Assembly (NCBI GenBank): GCA_012799155.1
Contig: JAAZLV010000307.1
Location: 1-25,420 of the forward strand
Length of the DNA: 25,420 bases
From: Bacteroidales bacterium
GTDB lineage: Bacteria > Bacteroidota > Bacteroidia > Bacteroidales > Dysgonomonadaceae
Direction: 5' to 3'
Shown here: piece by piece, positions 15,206 to 24,700 of the stretch
How the letters are laid out: each line of letters begins with the position of its first letter
Position numbering within the stretch: the first letter of the stretch is position 1
Notes under the pieces: model-generated
What the model was told of the DNA's origin: nothing
Seen by the model: only the letters and a program-made list of their open reading frames with translations
The model's database searches: none
Made by a program: the position numbers and the translations under genes

Positions 15206-16570
15206 TTATTTCAACCAACCTTTGTATTTAAGTTCACATCCCTGCCAGTCGGGGTCGATGCGTACATAGGTTTGCTCAATCTTCTTCAGCAGCCATTCAT
15301 CAACCATTTCCTGCTGTCGCGAATTTTCGGCCATCTGCTTGATAATCTGATAGTCATTGTTGATGTTCGCCCTGTGTCCCTCGTTGCGGGCGGTGATCCG
15401 AATCATGGCTGCCACTTGTCGTCCTTTGTCATTGAGCATGATGAAAGGTTTGGATATCTCACCTTGTTGCATTTCACCCGCAATCTTTGCAATATCCTGA
15501 TTCAGCTCGTTGAGTGCAAATCGGGGCGTACCAGCATTCGCGCTCCGCTGTGAATTGTTCACCATAATCCCCTTGTTGTTGCGTGTATCCTTGTCGAAGG
15601 AGAGATAAGTAGCTGCCTCATCGAAGGTGATTTTCTTCTCCATAATCCCGTTGCGGATCGAATCAAGACGCACCAGTGCCGTATCGAGCGATTCCTGTGG
15701 CACACGTGGTTTAAGTAAGATATGCCTGAAGTTGGCCATGTCACCACGGCGCTCAATGAGCTGGATGATGTGAAAACCATACTCCGACTCTACCACGTTC
15801 GACACTTTCTTGGGATCGTTTAAGGCAAAGGCTACATTGGCAAATTCCGGCACCAGCTGCGAACGGCTCATGAAACCGAGCTCTCCACCCTTCATGGCTG
15901 AAGGATCCTCCGAATGAAGCAAGGCCAGTGTAGAAAACTCCCTTGCACCACTGTTCACCTCATCGGTGTATTCCCTGAGTCGGGCCTTCACCTTGTCGAT
16001 CTCTTCCAGCGGTATCTTTGGTTCCACGGTGATGATCTGCACCTCCATCGTTGTCTGGATAAAGGGAAGACTATCTTGTGGAAGACTGTTGTAGTACTTC
16101 CTGATCTCGGAAGGGGTAAGCTGAATGCTGCCGAAATGCTTCTGCTGGACACCTTCTACCAGCTGTTGCTCGCGTATCTGCTCTCTCAGATCCTCACGAA
16201 TGCCAGCGATGCTTTTGCCGTAGTACTCCTCAAGACGTTCGACCGAACCGGAGGAGGCAATGTACTCGTTGATGAGATATTCGAGTTGACGGTTTACGGC
16301 AGTCTCCTGTACTTCAATGCTGTCGAGCTTAGCCTGATCGAGAAACAACTTGCGAACAGCAAGCTGTTCGGGAATAAAGCAATAGGGATCACCCTCAATG
16401 CGTTGGTTCTGCATCAGTATCTCTTTCCTGTATTCTTCCACCTCCGATTTGAGGATGGCTTCATCGCCTACCACCCATACGATCTCGTCAATCACATTGT
16501 TTTGTGACAGCACCGGAACGACTGATGTTAGAGCCACCAGGAAGAACAATATCTGTAATGTATACTTCAT
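15206..16570 (-). CDS. surA: SurA-like periplasmic peptidylprolyl isomerase
   Basis: A periplasmic chaperone and parvulin-type prolyl isomerase for outer membrane proteins. The 454 residues comprise a signal peptide (MKYTLQILFFLVALTSVVPV, cut near LSQ), a SurA N-terminal helical domain (NNVIDEIVWVVGDEAILKSEV, typical of SurA), and two parvulin domains. The first is well conserved (EFSTLALLHSEDPSA, GGELGF, PEFANVAFAL, ESEYGFHIIQL). The second, from FRHILLKPRVPQES, is more divergent and may be structural. ATG at 16594 would lie at or upstream of the predicted transcription start, so ATG at 16570 is the likely start. It leads a two-gene unit with the OstA-like gene. Confidence 0.92.
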   Translation of the reverse strand: MKYTLQILFFLVALTSVVPVLSQNNVIDEIVWVVGDEAILKSEVEEYRKEILMQNQRIEGDPYCFIPEQLAVRKLFLDQAKLDSIEVQETAVNRQLEYLINEYIASSGSVERLEEYYGKSIAGIREDLREQIREQQLVEGVQQKHFGSIQLTPSEIRKYYNSLPQDSLPFIQTTMEVQIITVEPKIPLEEIDKVKARLREYTDEVNSGAREFSTLALLHSEDPSAMKGGELGFMSRSQLVPEFANVAFALNDPKKVSNVVESEYGFHIIQLIERRGDMANFRHILLKPRVPQESLDTALVRLDSIRNGIMEKKITFDEAATYLSFDKDTRNNKGIMVNNSQRSANAGTPRFALNELNQDIAKIAGEMQQGEISKPFIMLNDKGRQVAAMIRITARNEGHRANINNDYQIIKQMAENSRQQEMVDEWLLKKIEQTYVRIDPDWQGCELKYKGWLK

Positions 16571-16596
16571 AGAATCTTCTGTTAATAAAAGCATCC

Positions 16597-16627
16597 CAAA
16601 AGTAGTGATAATCCGCTAAGCGACAAA
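16597..16627 (-). promoter_or_regulatory. Promoter of the surA-ostA unit
   Basis: On the minus strand TTTG and TACTTTTG are separated by exactly 19 bases. The start would be near 16590, about 20 bases before the ATG at 16570. This placement excludes the upstream ATG at 16594 as a start for the main transcript. Confidence 0.75.
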
Positions 16628-16690
16628 ATAGTTTGATGGTTAAAAGTAGTTATAAGCTATGCGTGTAAGAGGTACGATCATCAATCGCAG

Positions 16691-16734
16691 AAAATAAAAA
16701 AATTGGGAGACATCCTGATGGACATCTCCCAATT
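16691..16734 (-). terminator. Intrinsic terminator of the pyruvate phosphate dikinase gene
   Basis: On the minus strand a 15-bp stem with two G-U pairs and an ATCA loop (16701-16734) is followed at once by TTTTTTTATTTT. It begins 19 bases after the ppdK stop and is the clearest intrinsic terminator in the window. Confidence 0.93.
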
Positions 16735-16753
16735 ATATGGATGATCAAGCTTA

Positions 16754-19474
16754 TCAACCTTCAATGGCAGCCTGTGCAGCAGCCAACCGTGCGATAGGTA
16801 CCCGGAAAGGCGAGCAGGAGACATAGTTCAGTCCTACGGTATGGCAGAACTTAACCGAAGAAGGCTCACCGCCATGCTCTCCACAGATACCGCACTTGAG
16901 CGTGGGCTTCACCTCACGTCCCTTGGCAACGGCCATGCGCACCAGTTGTCCAACACCGTTCTGGTCAAGAACAGCAAAGGGATCATGTTTCAAAATTCCC
17001 TTGTCAATATACATCGGCAGGAACTTGGCCACGTCATCACGGCTGTACCCGAAAGTCATCTGTGTAAGGTCGTTGGTGCCGAAAGAGAAGAAATCGGCTT
17101 CGGCAGCTATCTTGTGAGCCGTAAGTGCTGCACGTGGTATCTCGATCATGGTTCCGATTTTATACTTTACGGAAGCATTCTGCTCTGCAAACACCTGTTG
17201 AATGGTTTTCTCGATGATATCCTTTTGCGCCTTGAACTCATGTACAATACCCGTAAGAGGTACCATGATCTCAGGTTTTGCCTTGATACCCTCTTTTTTC
17301 AGATCGATGGCAGCCTCCATGATGGCACGTGTCTGCATCTCGGTGATTTCGGGATAGAGGTTGCCCAGACGACAACCGCGTAAACCGAGCATCGGGTTGG
17401 ATTCCATCAGTCCCTCCACCCTGTCGTGAATGTCCTTGTATGAAATGCCCATCACTTTCGCCATCTCCATCTGACCTTTCTCATCGTGAGGCACAAACTC
17501 GTGCAACGGGGGATCGAGCAGTCGTATGGTCACGGCATGACCGTCCATCGCACGGAAGATACCTTCAAAGTCCTTCTTTTGGAGTGGCAACAACTTACCG
17601 AGTGCTTTGCGTCTACCCTCTTCGTCTTTTGCCAGAATCATCTCACGCATCGGGACAATCTTGTCTTCCTCAAAGAACATGTGTTCGGTACGGCAAAGAC
17701 CTATTCCCTTTGCTCCGAAGTTGCGTGCCACAGTGGCATCGTGCGGCGTGTCAGCATTGGTACGCACATCCATCCGGGAGTACTTGTCGGCCAGCTCCAT
17801 CAGTTCGGCAAAATCAGCATCCAACTCAGCGTCCTGAGTGGAGATTCTCCCAATATACACATTTCCTGTGGAACCGTCGAGTGAGATCCAGTCTCCTTCT
17901 TTCACCTCCTGTCCATTGATGGCCATGGAGCGTGACTTGTAGTCGATGATCAGGTTGTTGGCAGCAGAGACACAGCATTTGCCCATACCACGTGCCACAA
18001 CGGCAGCGTGAGAGGTCATCCCGCCACGGGCAGTAAGAATACCCTGGGCAGTGGCCATACCTCTCAAATCTTCGGGTGAGGTCTCGATACGGCAGAGAAT
18101 CACCTTTTTACCCTCCTTACTCCACTCTTCAGCTTCATCGGCATGGAATACCACCTGTCCGGCAGCAGCACCTGGTGAGGCTGGCAATCCATGTGTGATT
18201 CGCTGTGCGCTGGCCAGTGCTTTTTTATCGAAAACCGGGTGAAGCAGTTCATCCAACTTCTCAGCATCACAACGGCGCAGCGCGGTCTGTTCATCAATAT
18301 ATCCCTGGTGCAGCATATCAATTGCAATCTTCACCATGGCTGCTCCGGTACGCTTGCCGCTGCGGGTCTGCAGTATCCACAGCTTGCCGTCCTGAATTGT
18401 GAATTCCAGGTCCTGCATATCCTTGAAATAATCCTCCAGTTTCTGTTGCACCTCAATCAAGTCACGTGCACAGTCAGGCATTGCCTCCTCCAACGAGGGG
18501 TATTTGGCAGCACGCTCCTCTTCTGAGATGCCTTGCAACTTAGCCCAGCGGCGTGATCCCTCAAGGGTGATCTGTTGTGGTGTGCGCACACCGGCAACCA
18601 CATCCTCACCCTGTGCATCAATCAGGTACTCACCGTTAAAGATATCCTCACCGGTAGCAGCATCACGTGTGAAAGCCACTCCAGTACCGGAAGTTTTACC
18701 CATGTTGCCATAAACCATCGCCTGTACGTTGACAGCTGTTCCCCACTCCTGGGGGAAGTTGTTCATCTTGCGATAGAGGATGGCCCGCTCGTTCATCCAG
18801 CTGTCAAAAACAGCACATACGGCACCCCAAAGTTGATCCCAGGGGTTCACAGGAAAATCGTGACCTGTCTTCTCCTTTACTGCTGCCTTGAATCGCTTCA
18901 CCAGCTCTTTCAGGTCGTCGGTGGTGAGATCGGTATCCAGCTCAATACCTTTTGTCTCCTTCATCTCATCCATGATCTCCTCAAACGGATCGATATCTTC
19001 CTTGCTCTGTGGCTTCAGTCCAAGCACCACGTCACCATACATCTGCACGAAACGACGATAGGAGTCCCATGCAAAGCGCTCATTGCCTGATTTTTTTGCG
19101 ATCCCTTCCACGGCATCATCATTGAGTCCAAGGTTTAACACCGTATCCATCATGCCGGGCATGGAGACACGCGCTCCTGAACGTACCGATACAAGGCAGG
19201 GATTCTCCTTGTCACCAAACTTGGTACCTGTCAGTGATTCAATCTGGGCAACTGCCTGCTCTACTTCTTCCTTTAAAGCATCAATCACATAGTCACGTCC
19301 CAGCTCGTTATACTCGGTACAGACCTCGGTGGTGATGGTGAACCCCGGGGGAACGGGTACACCTATCAAATTCATCTCGGCCAGGTTAGCTCCTTTACCT
19401 CCGAGCAGATTCTTCATATCCGCCCGCCCTTCGGCTGCGCCGTTACCATAGGTGTAAACTCTTTTCTTTTCCAT
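16754..19474 (-). CDS. ppdK: Pyruvate, phosphate dikinase
   Basis: Interconverts pyruvate, ATP and phosphate with phosphoenolpyruvate, AMP and pyrophosphate; in anaerobes it can run in the glycolytic or the gluconeogenic direction. The 906-residue length is normal. The N-terminal ATP-grasp domain shows GGKGANLAEM and VSVRSGARVSMPGMMDT. The swivelling phosphohistidine domain carries GGMTSHAAVVARGMGK with phospho-acceptor His489. The C-terminal PEP/pyruvate barrel carries GIGLCRTEHMFF, RGCRLG and the catalytic-cysteine motif KCGICGEHGGEPSSV. The start is ATG (MEKKRVYTYG). It is a single-gene unit with its own terminator. No PPDK regulatory protein gene is adjacent. Confidence 0.98.
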   Translation of the reverse strand: MEKKRVYTYGNGAAEGRADMKNLLGGKGANLAEMNLIGVPVPPGFTITTEVCTEYNELGRDYVIDALKEEVEQAVAQIESLTGTKFGDKENPCLVSVRSGARVSMPGMMDTVLNLGLNDDAVEGIAKKSGNERFAWDSYRRFVQMYGDVVLGLKPQSKEDIDPFEEIMDEMKETKGIELDTDLTTDDLKELVKRFKAAVKEKTGHDFPVNPWDQLWGAVCAVFDSWMNERAILYRKMNNFPQEWGTAVNVQAMVYGNMGKTSGTGVAFTRDAATGEDIFNGEYLIDAQGEDVVAGVRTPQQITLEGSRRWAKLQGISEEERAAKYPSLEEAMPDCARDLIEVQQKLEDYFKDMQDLEFTIQDGKLWILQTRSGKRTGAAMVKIAIDMLHQGYIDEQTALRRCDAEKLDELLHPVFDKKALASAQRITHGLPASPGAAAGQVVFHADEAEEWSKEGKKVILCRIETSPEDLRGMATAQGILTARGGMTSHAAVVARGMGKCCVSAANNLIIDYKSRSMAINGQEVKEGDWISLDGSTGNVYIGRISTQDAELDADFAELMELADKYSRMDVRTNADTPHDATVARNFGAKGIGLCRTEHMFFEEDKIVPMREMILAKDEEGRRKALGKLLPLQKKDFEGIFRAMDGHAVTIRLLDPPLHEFVPHDEKGQMEMAKVMGISYKDIHDRVEGLMESNPMLGLRGCRLGNLYPEITEMQTRAIMEAAIDLKKEGIKAKPEIMVPLTGIVHEFKAQKDIIEKTIQQVFAEQNASVKYKIGTMIEIPRAALTAHKIAAEADFFSFGTNDLTQMTFGYSRDDVAKFLPMYIDKGILKHDPFAVLDQNGVGQLVRMAVAKGREVKPTLKCGICGEHGGEPSSVKFCHTVGLNYVSCSPFRVPIARLAAAQAAIEG

Positions 19475-19530
19475 TTGATGTACTGTTATGATAAATTAAA
19501 TGTTAAATATTGATTTTTCGGTTGTTACTG

Positions 19531-19538
19531 CAAATATA
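19531..19538 (-). promoter_or_regulatory. Candidate -7 element of the ppdK promoter
   Basis: The minus strand reads TATATTTG then C, an exact TAnnTTTG match about 57 bases before the ATG. A TTTG lies only 9 bases upstream and none at 19-21, so the -33 element is not convincing. Confidence 0.4.
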
Positions 19539-19598
19539 GCACTTTCTCAAAGAATGATTTTTTAATGGCAAATAGTTTTTATCAATATCTGATTCTTT

Positions 19599-20474
19599 TT
19601 ACCGAACCATGAGTGAATCATTCTGCAAACGCATAGTTTCACGCGGAACACGATCCTCCACTTGAGTTTCAATGCTTCGTGCAGAGTCACCCACAACACT
19701 ACCCAATCTTATATCATACAGCTGAATGAGTGTGTTGCAGTGCAGCGAGTCCTGCAAGTGCAGGTATCCGTAAATACTTTCAAGGGTATCTCCCTGAATC
19801 TCATTGATGCTATCGCCAGGAAGATACTTCATGGCGGTAACACTATATGTTTTGTTTTCAGCAATCATTTGTGGCAGATGGATGGTGGTATCTCCATATT
19901 CGAGCGTGAGCCGCGAAGAGAGACGATTGGAAAAATAGGGAGGGATCCCGATCACCTTGTAGGAAAAACTGAATTGATTGTCGGAGATCCGTTCACTGAG
20001 ATCGGACTTCCTCAGACGAAAGTTGAATCCTCTCATTGCCGCTGAGGCAGTAAAGGAGTAGTTAGAAGGAATATAGGAGGGGGAGAGTGTGCGGGGATCT
20101 TGTTTCTTCCGAGATGCCATCCTGGTAATTTCAGCATCTGTCTCATTCCGGGCCCGTTCAAGGCGAGCCTTCACCGAGTCATTCATCTTCAAGTAGAGAT
20201 CAATCCTGTCAGAATACCAGGAGAGTGAACTGTCCCATTCAGCCGGTGTGACGCCATGTAGTGCAAAAAGACGGTTGATGTATGCTTCTTTTTTCTCAGG
20301 AGAGTTGAACAATTGATATTCATTCTCCATGGTAGCTTCCGCAAGGTATACATCATAGAGGAGCTGCTCCATCTTTTTCCTATTCAGCACCTCCTTTGGA
20401 CGGTTCTGACAGGATGAGACAAGAAGGATCCATGCGAGTAAAAAAAGAAGATATGATGCAAAGTTATATTTCAC
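19599..20474 (-). CDS. DUF4296 domain lipoprotein
   Basis: A 291-residue envelope lipoprotein of unknown function. The signal peptide MKYNFASYLLFLLAWILLVSSC places the lipidated residue at Cys22. Residues about 30-110 match the pattern of DUF4296 (MEQLLYDVYLAEATMENEY, then LFALHGVTPAEWDSSLSWYSDR), a domain found in Bacteroidetes near lspA. The remaining part (from about 140) is beta-like with no motif I recognise. The start is GTG: no ATG lies in this frame nearby, an in-frame TAG lies seven codons upstream, and the lipoprotein signal begins right at the GTG. The start overlaps the last 11 bases of lspA, suggesting translational coupling to the peptidase that would process it. Confidence 0.85.
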   Translation of the reverse strand: MKYNFASYLLFLLAWILLVSSCQNRPKEVLNRKKMEQLLYDVYLAEATMENEYQLFNSPEKKEAYINRLFALHGVTPAEWDSSLSWYSDRIDLYLKMNDSVKARLERARNETDAEITRMASRKKQDPRTLSPSYIPSNYSFTASAAMRGFNFRLRKSDLSERISDNQFSFSYKVIGIPPYFSNRLSSRLTLEYGDTTIHLPQMIAENKTYSVTAMKYLPGDSINEIQGDTLESIYGYLHLQDSLHCNTLIQLYDIRLGSVVGDSARSIETQVEDRVPRETMRLQNDSLMVR

Positions 20475-21141
20475 CTGTAACGCTATTTTCCGCTACTTCT
20501 TTTTCCAGCTTGTCTCGTTCACTCTTCGACATCAGTGAATAGGACAAAGTCTTTCGATAAAAGAGCAAAATCAATATTACACCTACAGTAATGGCCGAAT
20601 CGGCCAGGTTGAAAATGAACCGGAAGAAAAGAAACTCTTCACCCCCCACAAAGGGAAACCAGTCCGGATAATTTCCTTTGATCAACGGGAAGTAAAGCAT
20701 GTCAACCACCTTTCCGTGCAACAACGATGAATAACCTTCTCCCCATGGCACGAAAGAGGCCACATGTCCCGGATAACTGGCTTCAAAAATCACACCGTAA
20801 AAAATGCTGTCCACAATGTTTCCTGCGGCACCGGCCAGCACCAGTGCGATGCAGACGATGAACCCATTCCTGTAATTTTCTTTCACCAGTCGGGTCACAT
20901 AGATGACAATCAAAACAACAGCGATGATCCTGAAGATCGACAGAAACAATTTACCCCCGGCTTCAATTCCAAACGCCATTCCGTTGTTTTCCACAAAATA
21001 GATCTGAAACCAGTCTGTGATGTGTATCGCATCATACAATGCCATTTGGGTCTTCACCCATATCTTGGAGAGCTGATCGACGAGAAGTACCAGAAAAACA
21101 ACCGCAACGGGAATCCAACCTTTGTGATTTCTATTGTTCAT
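20464..21141 (-). CDS. lspA: Lipoprotein signal peptidase (signal peptidase II)
   Basis: The inner-membrane aspartyl protease that removes signal peptides from diacylglyceryl-modified prolipoproteins. The 225-residue protein shows DQLSKIWV in helix 1, FVENNGMAFGI, then the two catalytic aspartates in AGNIVDSIFYG (Asp111) and FNLADSAITVG (Asp181). The gap of 70 residues between them is much longer than the roughly 20-25 of E. coli LspA, reflecting a large periplasmic insertion (about 117-170) that I associate with Bacteroidetes enzymes. A charged C-terminal tail follows the last helix. The longest frame opens at GTG 21231; ATG at 21141 (MNNRNHKGWIPV) is used. It sits between the DksA-like gene (95 bases upstream) and the DUF4296 gene. 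Confidence 0.95.
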   Translation of the reverse strand: MNNRNHKGWIPVAVVFLVLLVDQLSKIWVKTQMALYDAIHITDWFQIYFVENNGMAFGIEAGGKLFLSIFRIIAVVLIVIYVTRLVKENYRNGFIVCIALVLAGAAGNIVDSIFYGVIFEASYPGHVASFVPWGEGYSSLLHGKVVDMLYFPLIKGNYPDWFPFVGGEEFLFFRFIFNLADSAITVGVILILLFYRKTLSYSLMSKSERDKLEKEVAENSVTGEI

Positions 21142-21157
21142 ACCTAACTGTTTGGGG

Positions 21158-21187
21158 GGAGCATCTCCTATTGGGGAGTAATCTCCC
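21158..21187 (-). repeat. Tandem small hairpins between the DksA-like gene and lspA
   Basis: On either strand GGGAG-4 bases-CTCCC (21174-21187) lies next to GGAG-3 bases-CTCC (21158-21168), in the 95-base gap before the lspA ATG. They are short and lack a T tract, so they might modulate lspA translation or be chance. Confidence 0.3.
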
Positions 21188-21236
21188 GCTTCACACACAA
21201 TGTCAATCTCTCGACACTCATTAATGACCACTCTGT

Positions 21237-21617
21237 TTATCTCTTCTTTGCCGACTTGGCTTCAATGCTGAGCGTGGCATGGGGTACAGCACGGAGACGC
21301 TCCTTCGGAATCAGTTTGCCTGTCTCGCGGCAGATACCGTAAGTACCATTTTCAATACGAACCAAGGCGGCCTGCAGGTTCTGAATGAACTTCATCTGCC
21401 GTTGAGCCAGCCTGCCAGCTTCTTCCTTGGAGAGGGTGGATGCCCCCTCTTCCAGCACCTTGTAAGTAGGAGAGGTATCCACAGTATCGTTCCCGTCAGT
21501 GTTGGTCACCGCAGCACGGTAATTCTCATATTCCTGCCTGGCAATCTGCAATTTCTCGTTGATAATTGCACGGAATTCGTCCAATTCCTCATCTGAATAT
21601 CTCGTCTTTTCGCTCAT
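21237..21617 (-). CDS. TraR/DksA family transcription factor with degenerate zinc finger
   Basis: A 126-residue protein of the DksA/TraR family, whose members bind in the RNA polymerase secondary channel and tune transcription during starvation. An N-terminal helical region (residues 8-90, coiled-coil-like) leads to the C-terminal finger region GTYGICRETGKLIPKERLRAVPHATLSIEAK. In four-cysteine members the cysteines lie at the positions here occupied by Cys96, Thr99, Ser117 and Ala120, so only the first remains. The surrounding framework (YGIC...G..IP.ERL.A.P.ATL) is intact, so the fold is probably kept without zinc. The hairpin tip (DGNDTVDTSPTYKV) is acidic, as expected for channel binding. 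A strong promoter precedes it, with a leader of about 104 bases. Confidence 0.9.
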   Translation of the reverse strand: MSEKTRYSDEELDEFRAIINEKLQIARQEYENYRAAVTNTDGNDTVDTSPTYKVLEEGASTLSKEEAGRLAQRQMKFIQNLQAALVRIENGTYGICRETGKLIPKERLRAVPHATLSIEAKSAKKR

Positions 21618-21726
21618 AATGATAAGTGTATATAAGGGGCTGTGTCTCTCTTTTCGGAATCAGAGTCTATATACAACAACCTTGGTTTCCATAAAGTTCA
21701 CATATGCACGCTGCAGCATTGTTGCG

Positions 21727-21757
21727 CAAAGATAACGATAAATCGGATATCTTTCAA
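21727..21757 (-). promoter_or_regulatory. Promoter of the DksA-like gene, overlapping the end of ileS
   Basis: On the minus strand TTG and TATCTTTG are separated by 20 bases. The TTG overlaps the ileS stop codon. Transcription would begin near 21721, leaving a leader of about 104 bases before the ATG at 21617, and could carry on into lspA and the DUF4296 gene. Confidence 0.68.
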
Positions 21758-24700
21758 CTGTTTTTCTCAATGCTTATGGTGAGCGTCTGTTCATCAATCT
21801 CAATGGCATCCAGCAGCACTTTATTTGTCAGAATAATCTCATCGGCCAGCACCTGGTTGCAGATATAATCTGCATAAACGGTTACCGCCTCATCAAACGC
21901 AGGATGTGAGGAGAGTCTGATGGTGATACGATCCGTAATCTCAAACGCCTTTGCTTTGCGTAGGTTCTGGATACGGTTCACCAACTCGCGGGCAATGCCC
22001 TCCTTTTCCAATTCGGGTGTGATTGTGATATCGAGGGCCACGGTGAGACGTCCCTCATTGCCCACCAGCCAGCCGGGAATATCCTCCGACAAGATCTCCA
22101 CATCATCTGTAGTGATCACTGCCTCCTGACCATCGATCATCAACTTCAGACAACCCTCTTGTTCCAGGGTGTTCACATCCTTCTGATCAAGCTGCTGAAT
22201 GTGAGCCGCAAGCTGTTTCATGATCTTCCCGTAACGAGGACCCAGCTTCTTGAAGTCGGGCTTCACCCGTTTCACCAGCATTTCGCTGGCTGAGTCGATA
22301 AACTCCAGCGACTTAACATTCACCTCATTCATTATCAGAGACTTCACCGCCTCTATATTCCTCCTTTGCTGATCATTCAGCACTGGGATCATGATCCTGG
22401 AGAGCGGTTGCCTCACCTTTATATTCACCTTCCTTCGAAGTGCCAGAACGATGGATGAAGCAGTCTGGGCAAGGTACATCTGTTCTTCCAGCTCCTTGTC
22501 TATCAGCGTCTCATCAGCTTGCGGAAAATCGGTAAGGTGTACAGAAAGATTCATCTCATTGCTCCCGGGAGCGATCAAATCGAGATAAAGACGGTCGGCA
22601 TAGAAGGGAGCGATGGGAGACATCAACTGCGCCACCGTGACCAGGCACTGATAAAGCGTCTGATAAGCCGACAGCTTGTCATCACTCATCTCTCCTCCCC
22701 AGAAACGTTTGCGGTTGAGGCGCACATACCAGTTGCTCAGGTTGTCATTTACAAAATCAGCGATGGCACGCCCTGCACGTGTTGGTTCATAAGCGTCGTA
22801 GGCCTTGTCCACTTCCTCCACAAGGCTGTTCAGCAACGAGATAATCCAACGATCTATCTCCGGTCGCATGGAGATCTCGATCTGGGGGTATTGTGCATGG
22901 AAACCATCTACGTTGGCATAGAGAACAAAGAAGGAGTAGGTGTTGAAGAGGGTTCCGAAAAACTTCCTTCTTGCCTCCTCAACGCCCTCGATGTCAAACT
23001 TCAGGTTGTCCCAGGGTGCAGCGTTGGTGATCATGTACCAGCGGAGCGGGTCTGAGCCATATTTACCGATGGTCTCGAATGGATCAACGGCGTTTCCGAG
23101 TCGTTTCGACATCTTGTTACCGTTCTTGTCAAGCACCAGTCCGTTGGACACAACATTCTTGAAAGCTACGCTCCCTTTCACCATGGCTGCAATGGCATGC
23201 AAGGTATAAAACCAACCACGAGTCTGATCCACCCCTTCCGCAATGAAATCGGCGGGGAACACCTTTGCAAACTCATCCTCTGCAATGTGTGGATAGAAGA
23301 CCTGGGCAAAGGGCATGGCACCACTGTCAAACCAGACATCAATCAAGTCAGTCTCACGATACATTGGTTGTCCACTGTCGGAGAGCAATATAATCTGATC
23401 TACATAAGGACGGTGCAGGTCAATCTGCTCATAATTCAATTCCTTGTAATCCTTCAGGTTCAACTCTTTCCAAGGCAGCTCCTGCATTACACCGGCCTCA
23501 ACCGCTTTTTGCATCTCCTCATAGAGTTCTTTCACACTGCCGATACACTTTTCCTCCTTACCGTCGGTGGTACGCCAGATGGGCAACGGTGTACCCCAAT
23601 AACGGCTGCGGCTCAGGTTCCAGTCCTGAAGGTTTTCAAGCCACTTACCGAAGCGGCCACTACCGGTGGACTGGGGCTTCCAGTTGATGGTATCGTTCAG
23701 CGCAATCATCTCCTCACGGCAGGCAGTGGAGCGGATGAACCAGCTGTCGAGGGGATAATAGAGCACCGGTTTGTCTGTGCGCCAGCAATGGGGATAATTG
23801 TGTACCTGCTTTTCGATGCGAAAAACCTTGTTCTGTTGTTTCAGCATCACGGAGAGATCCACATCAAGGGTGGCATCCTCCTCTGTCAACGTATCGTCAT
23901 ATGCATTCTTCACATACCTGCCGGCGAACTCGGCATAGAGGTCGCTGTTGATATGCTCCTTTACAAATTGCGGATCAAGCTCTTCAATGGGGTAAAACTT
24001 GCCGGTGAGGTCCACCATCGGGCGCAAGAGACCCTCTTTGTCTGTAAGTGTAAGCCCCGGCACATCATGCTCCTTGCCCACGCGGGCATCATCGGCCCCA
24101 AAGGTGGGGGCAATGTGCACGATACCGGTTCCATCTTCAGTGGTAACAAAATCACCAGTCACCACTTGGAAGGCTTTGTCTGTCACCTTCACCCATGGGA
24201 TCAGCTGTTCGTAACGGATACCTGCCAGTTCCGATCCTTTCCAGACGTTGTCGAGCACCCTGTAAGGGATATTCTTGTCACCTGCTTTATAGTCACTGAG
24301 CAACAGTGCGGCATTCTTCTCCGGAAAATAGAGATGCAGCAGGTTCTTTGCCAGCACTGCCGTCATCGGTTTTCCACTATAGGGATTGTAGGTTTGAACT
24401 GCTACATATTCGATGTTCTTTCCTACTGCCAACAACATATTCGATGGCAATGTCCAGGGAGTGGTGGTCCATGCCAGGAAGAAGGGATCGCCAAAGGCCT
24501 GCCATTCCGGCAGAGGGTTCTTCACCAGAAACTGTGCCGTACAGGTGGTGTCCTTCACATCACGGTAGCAACCCGGCTGGTTCAGCTCATGAGTGCTTAA
24601 TCCCGTACCCGCGGCAGGCGAATAGGGTTGTATGGTATACCCCTTGTAGAGCAGCCCCTTATTGTAGAGCTCCTTTAGCAGATACCAGAGTGTTTCAATA

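Noticed and set aside
19549..19598. AAAGAAT and ATTCTTT complementarity downstream of the DUF4296 gene as a terminator
   Set aside because: The arms are A/T-rich, only seven bases long and separated by over 30 bases, so the structure would be weak.
21142..21231. Extension of lspA by 30 residues to a GTG start
   Set aside because: The extra segment is hydrophilic and lacks LspA similarity; the ATG at 21141 directly precedes the first membrane helix, and the added region contains the small hairpins.
23197..24600. A 467-residue open frame on the plus strand, antisense to ileS
   Set aside because: It lies wholly within the well-supported ileS gene, its translation is rich in His, Cys and low-complexity runs without any family motif, and no promoter precedes it. 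Long antisense frames are expected opposite a GC-biased third-position pattern.
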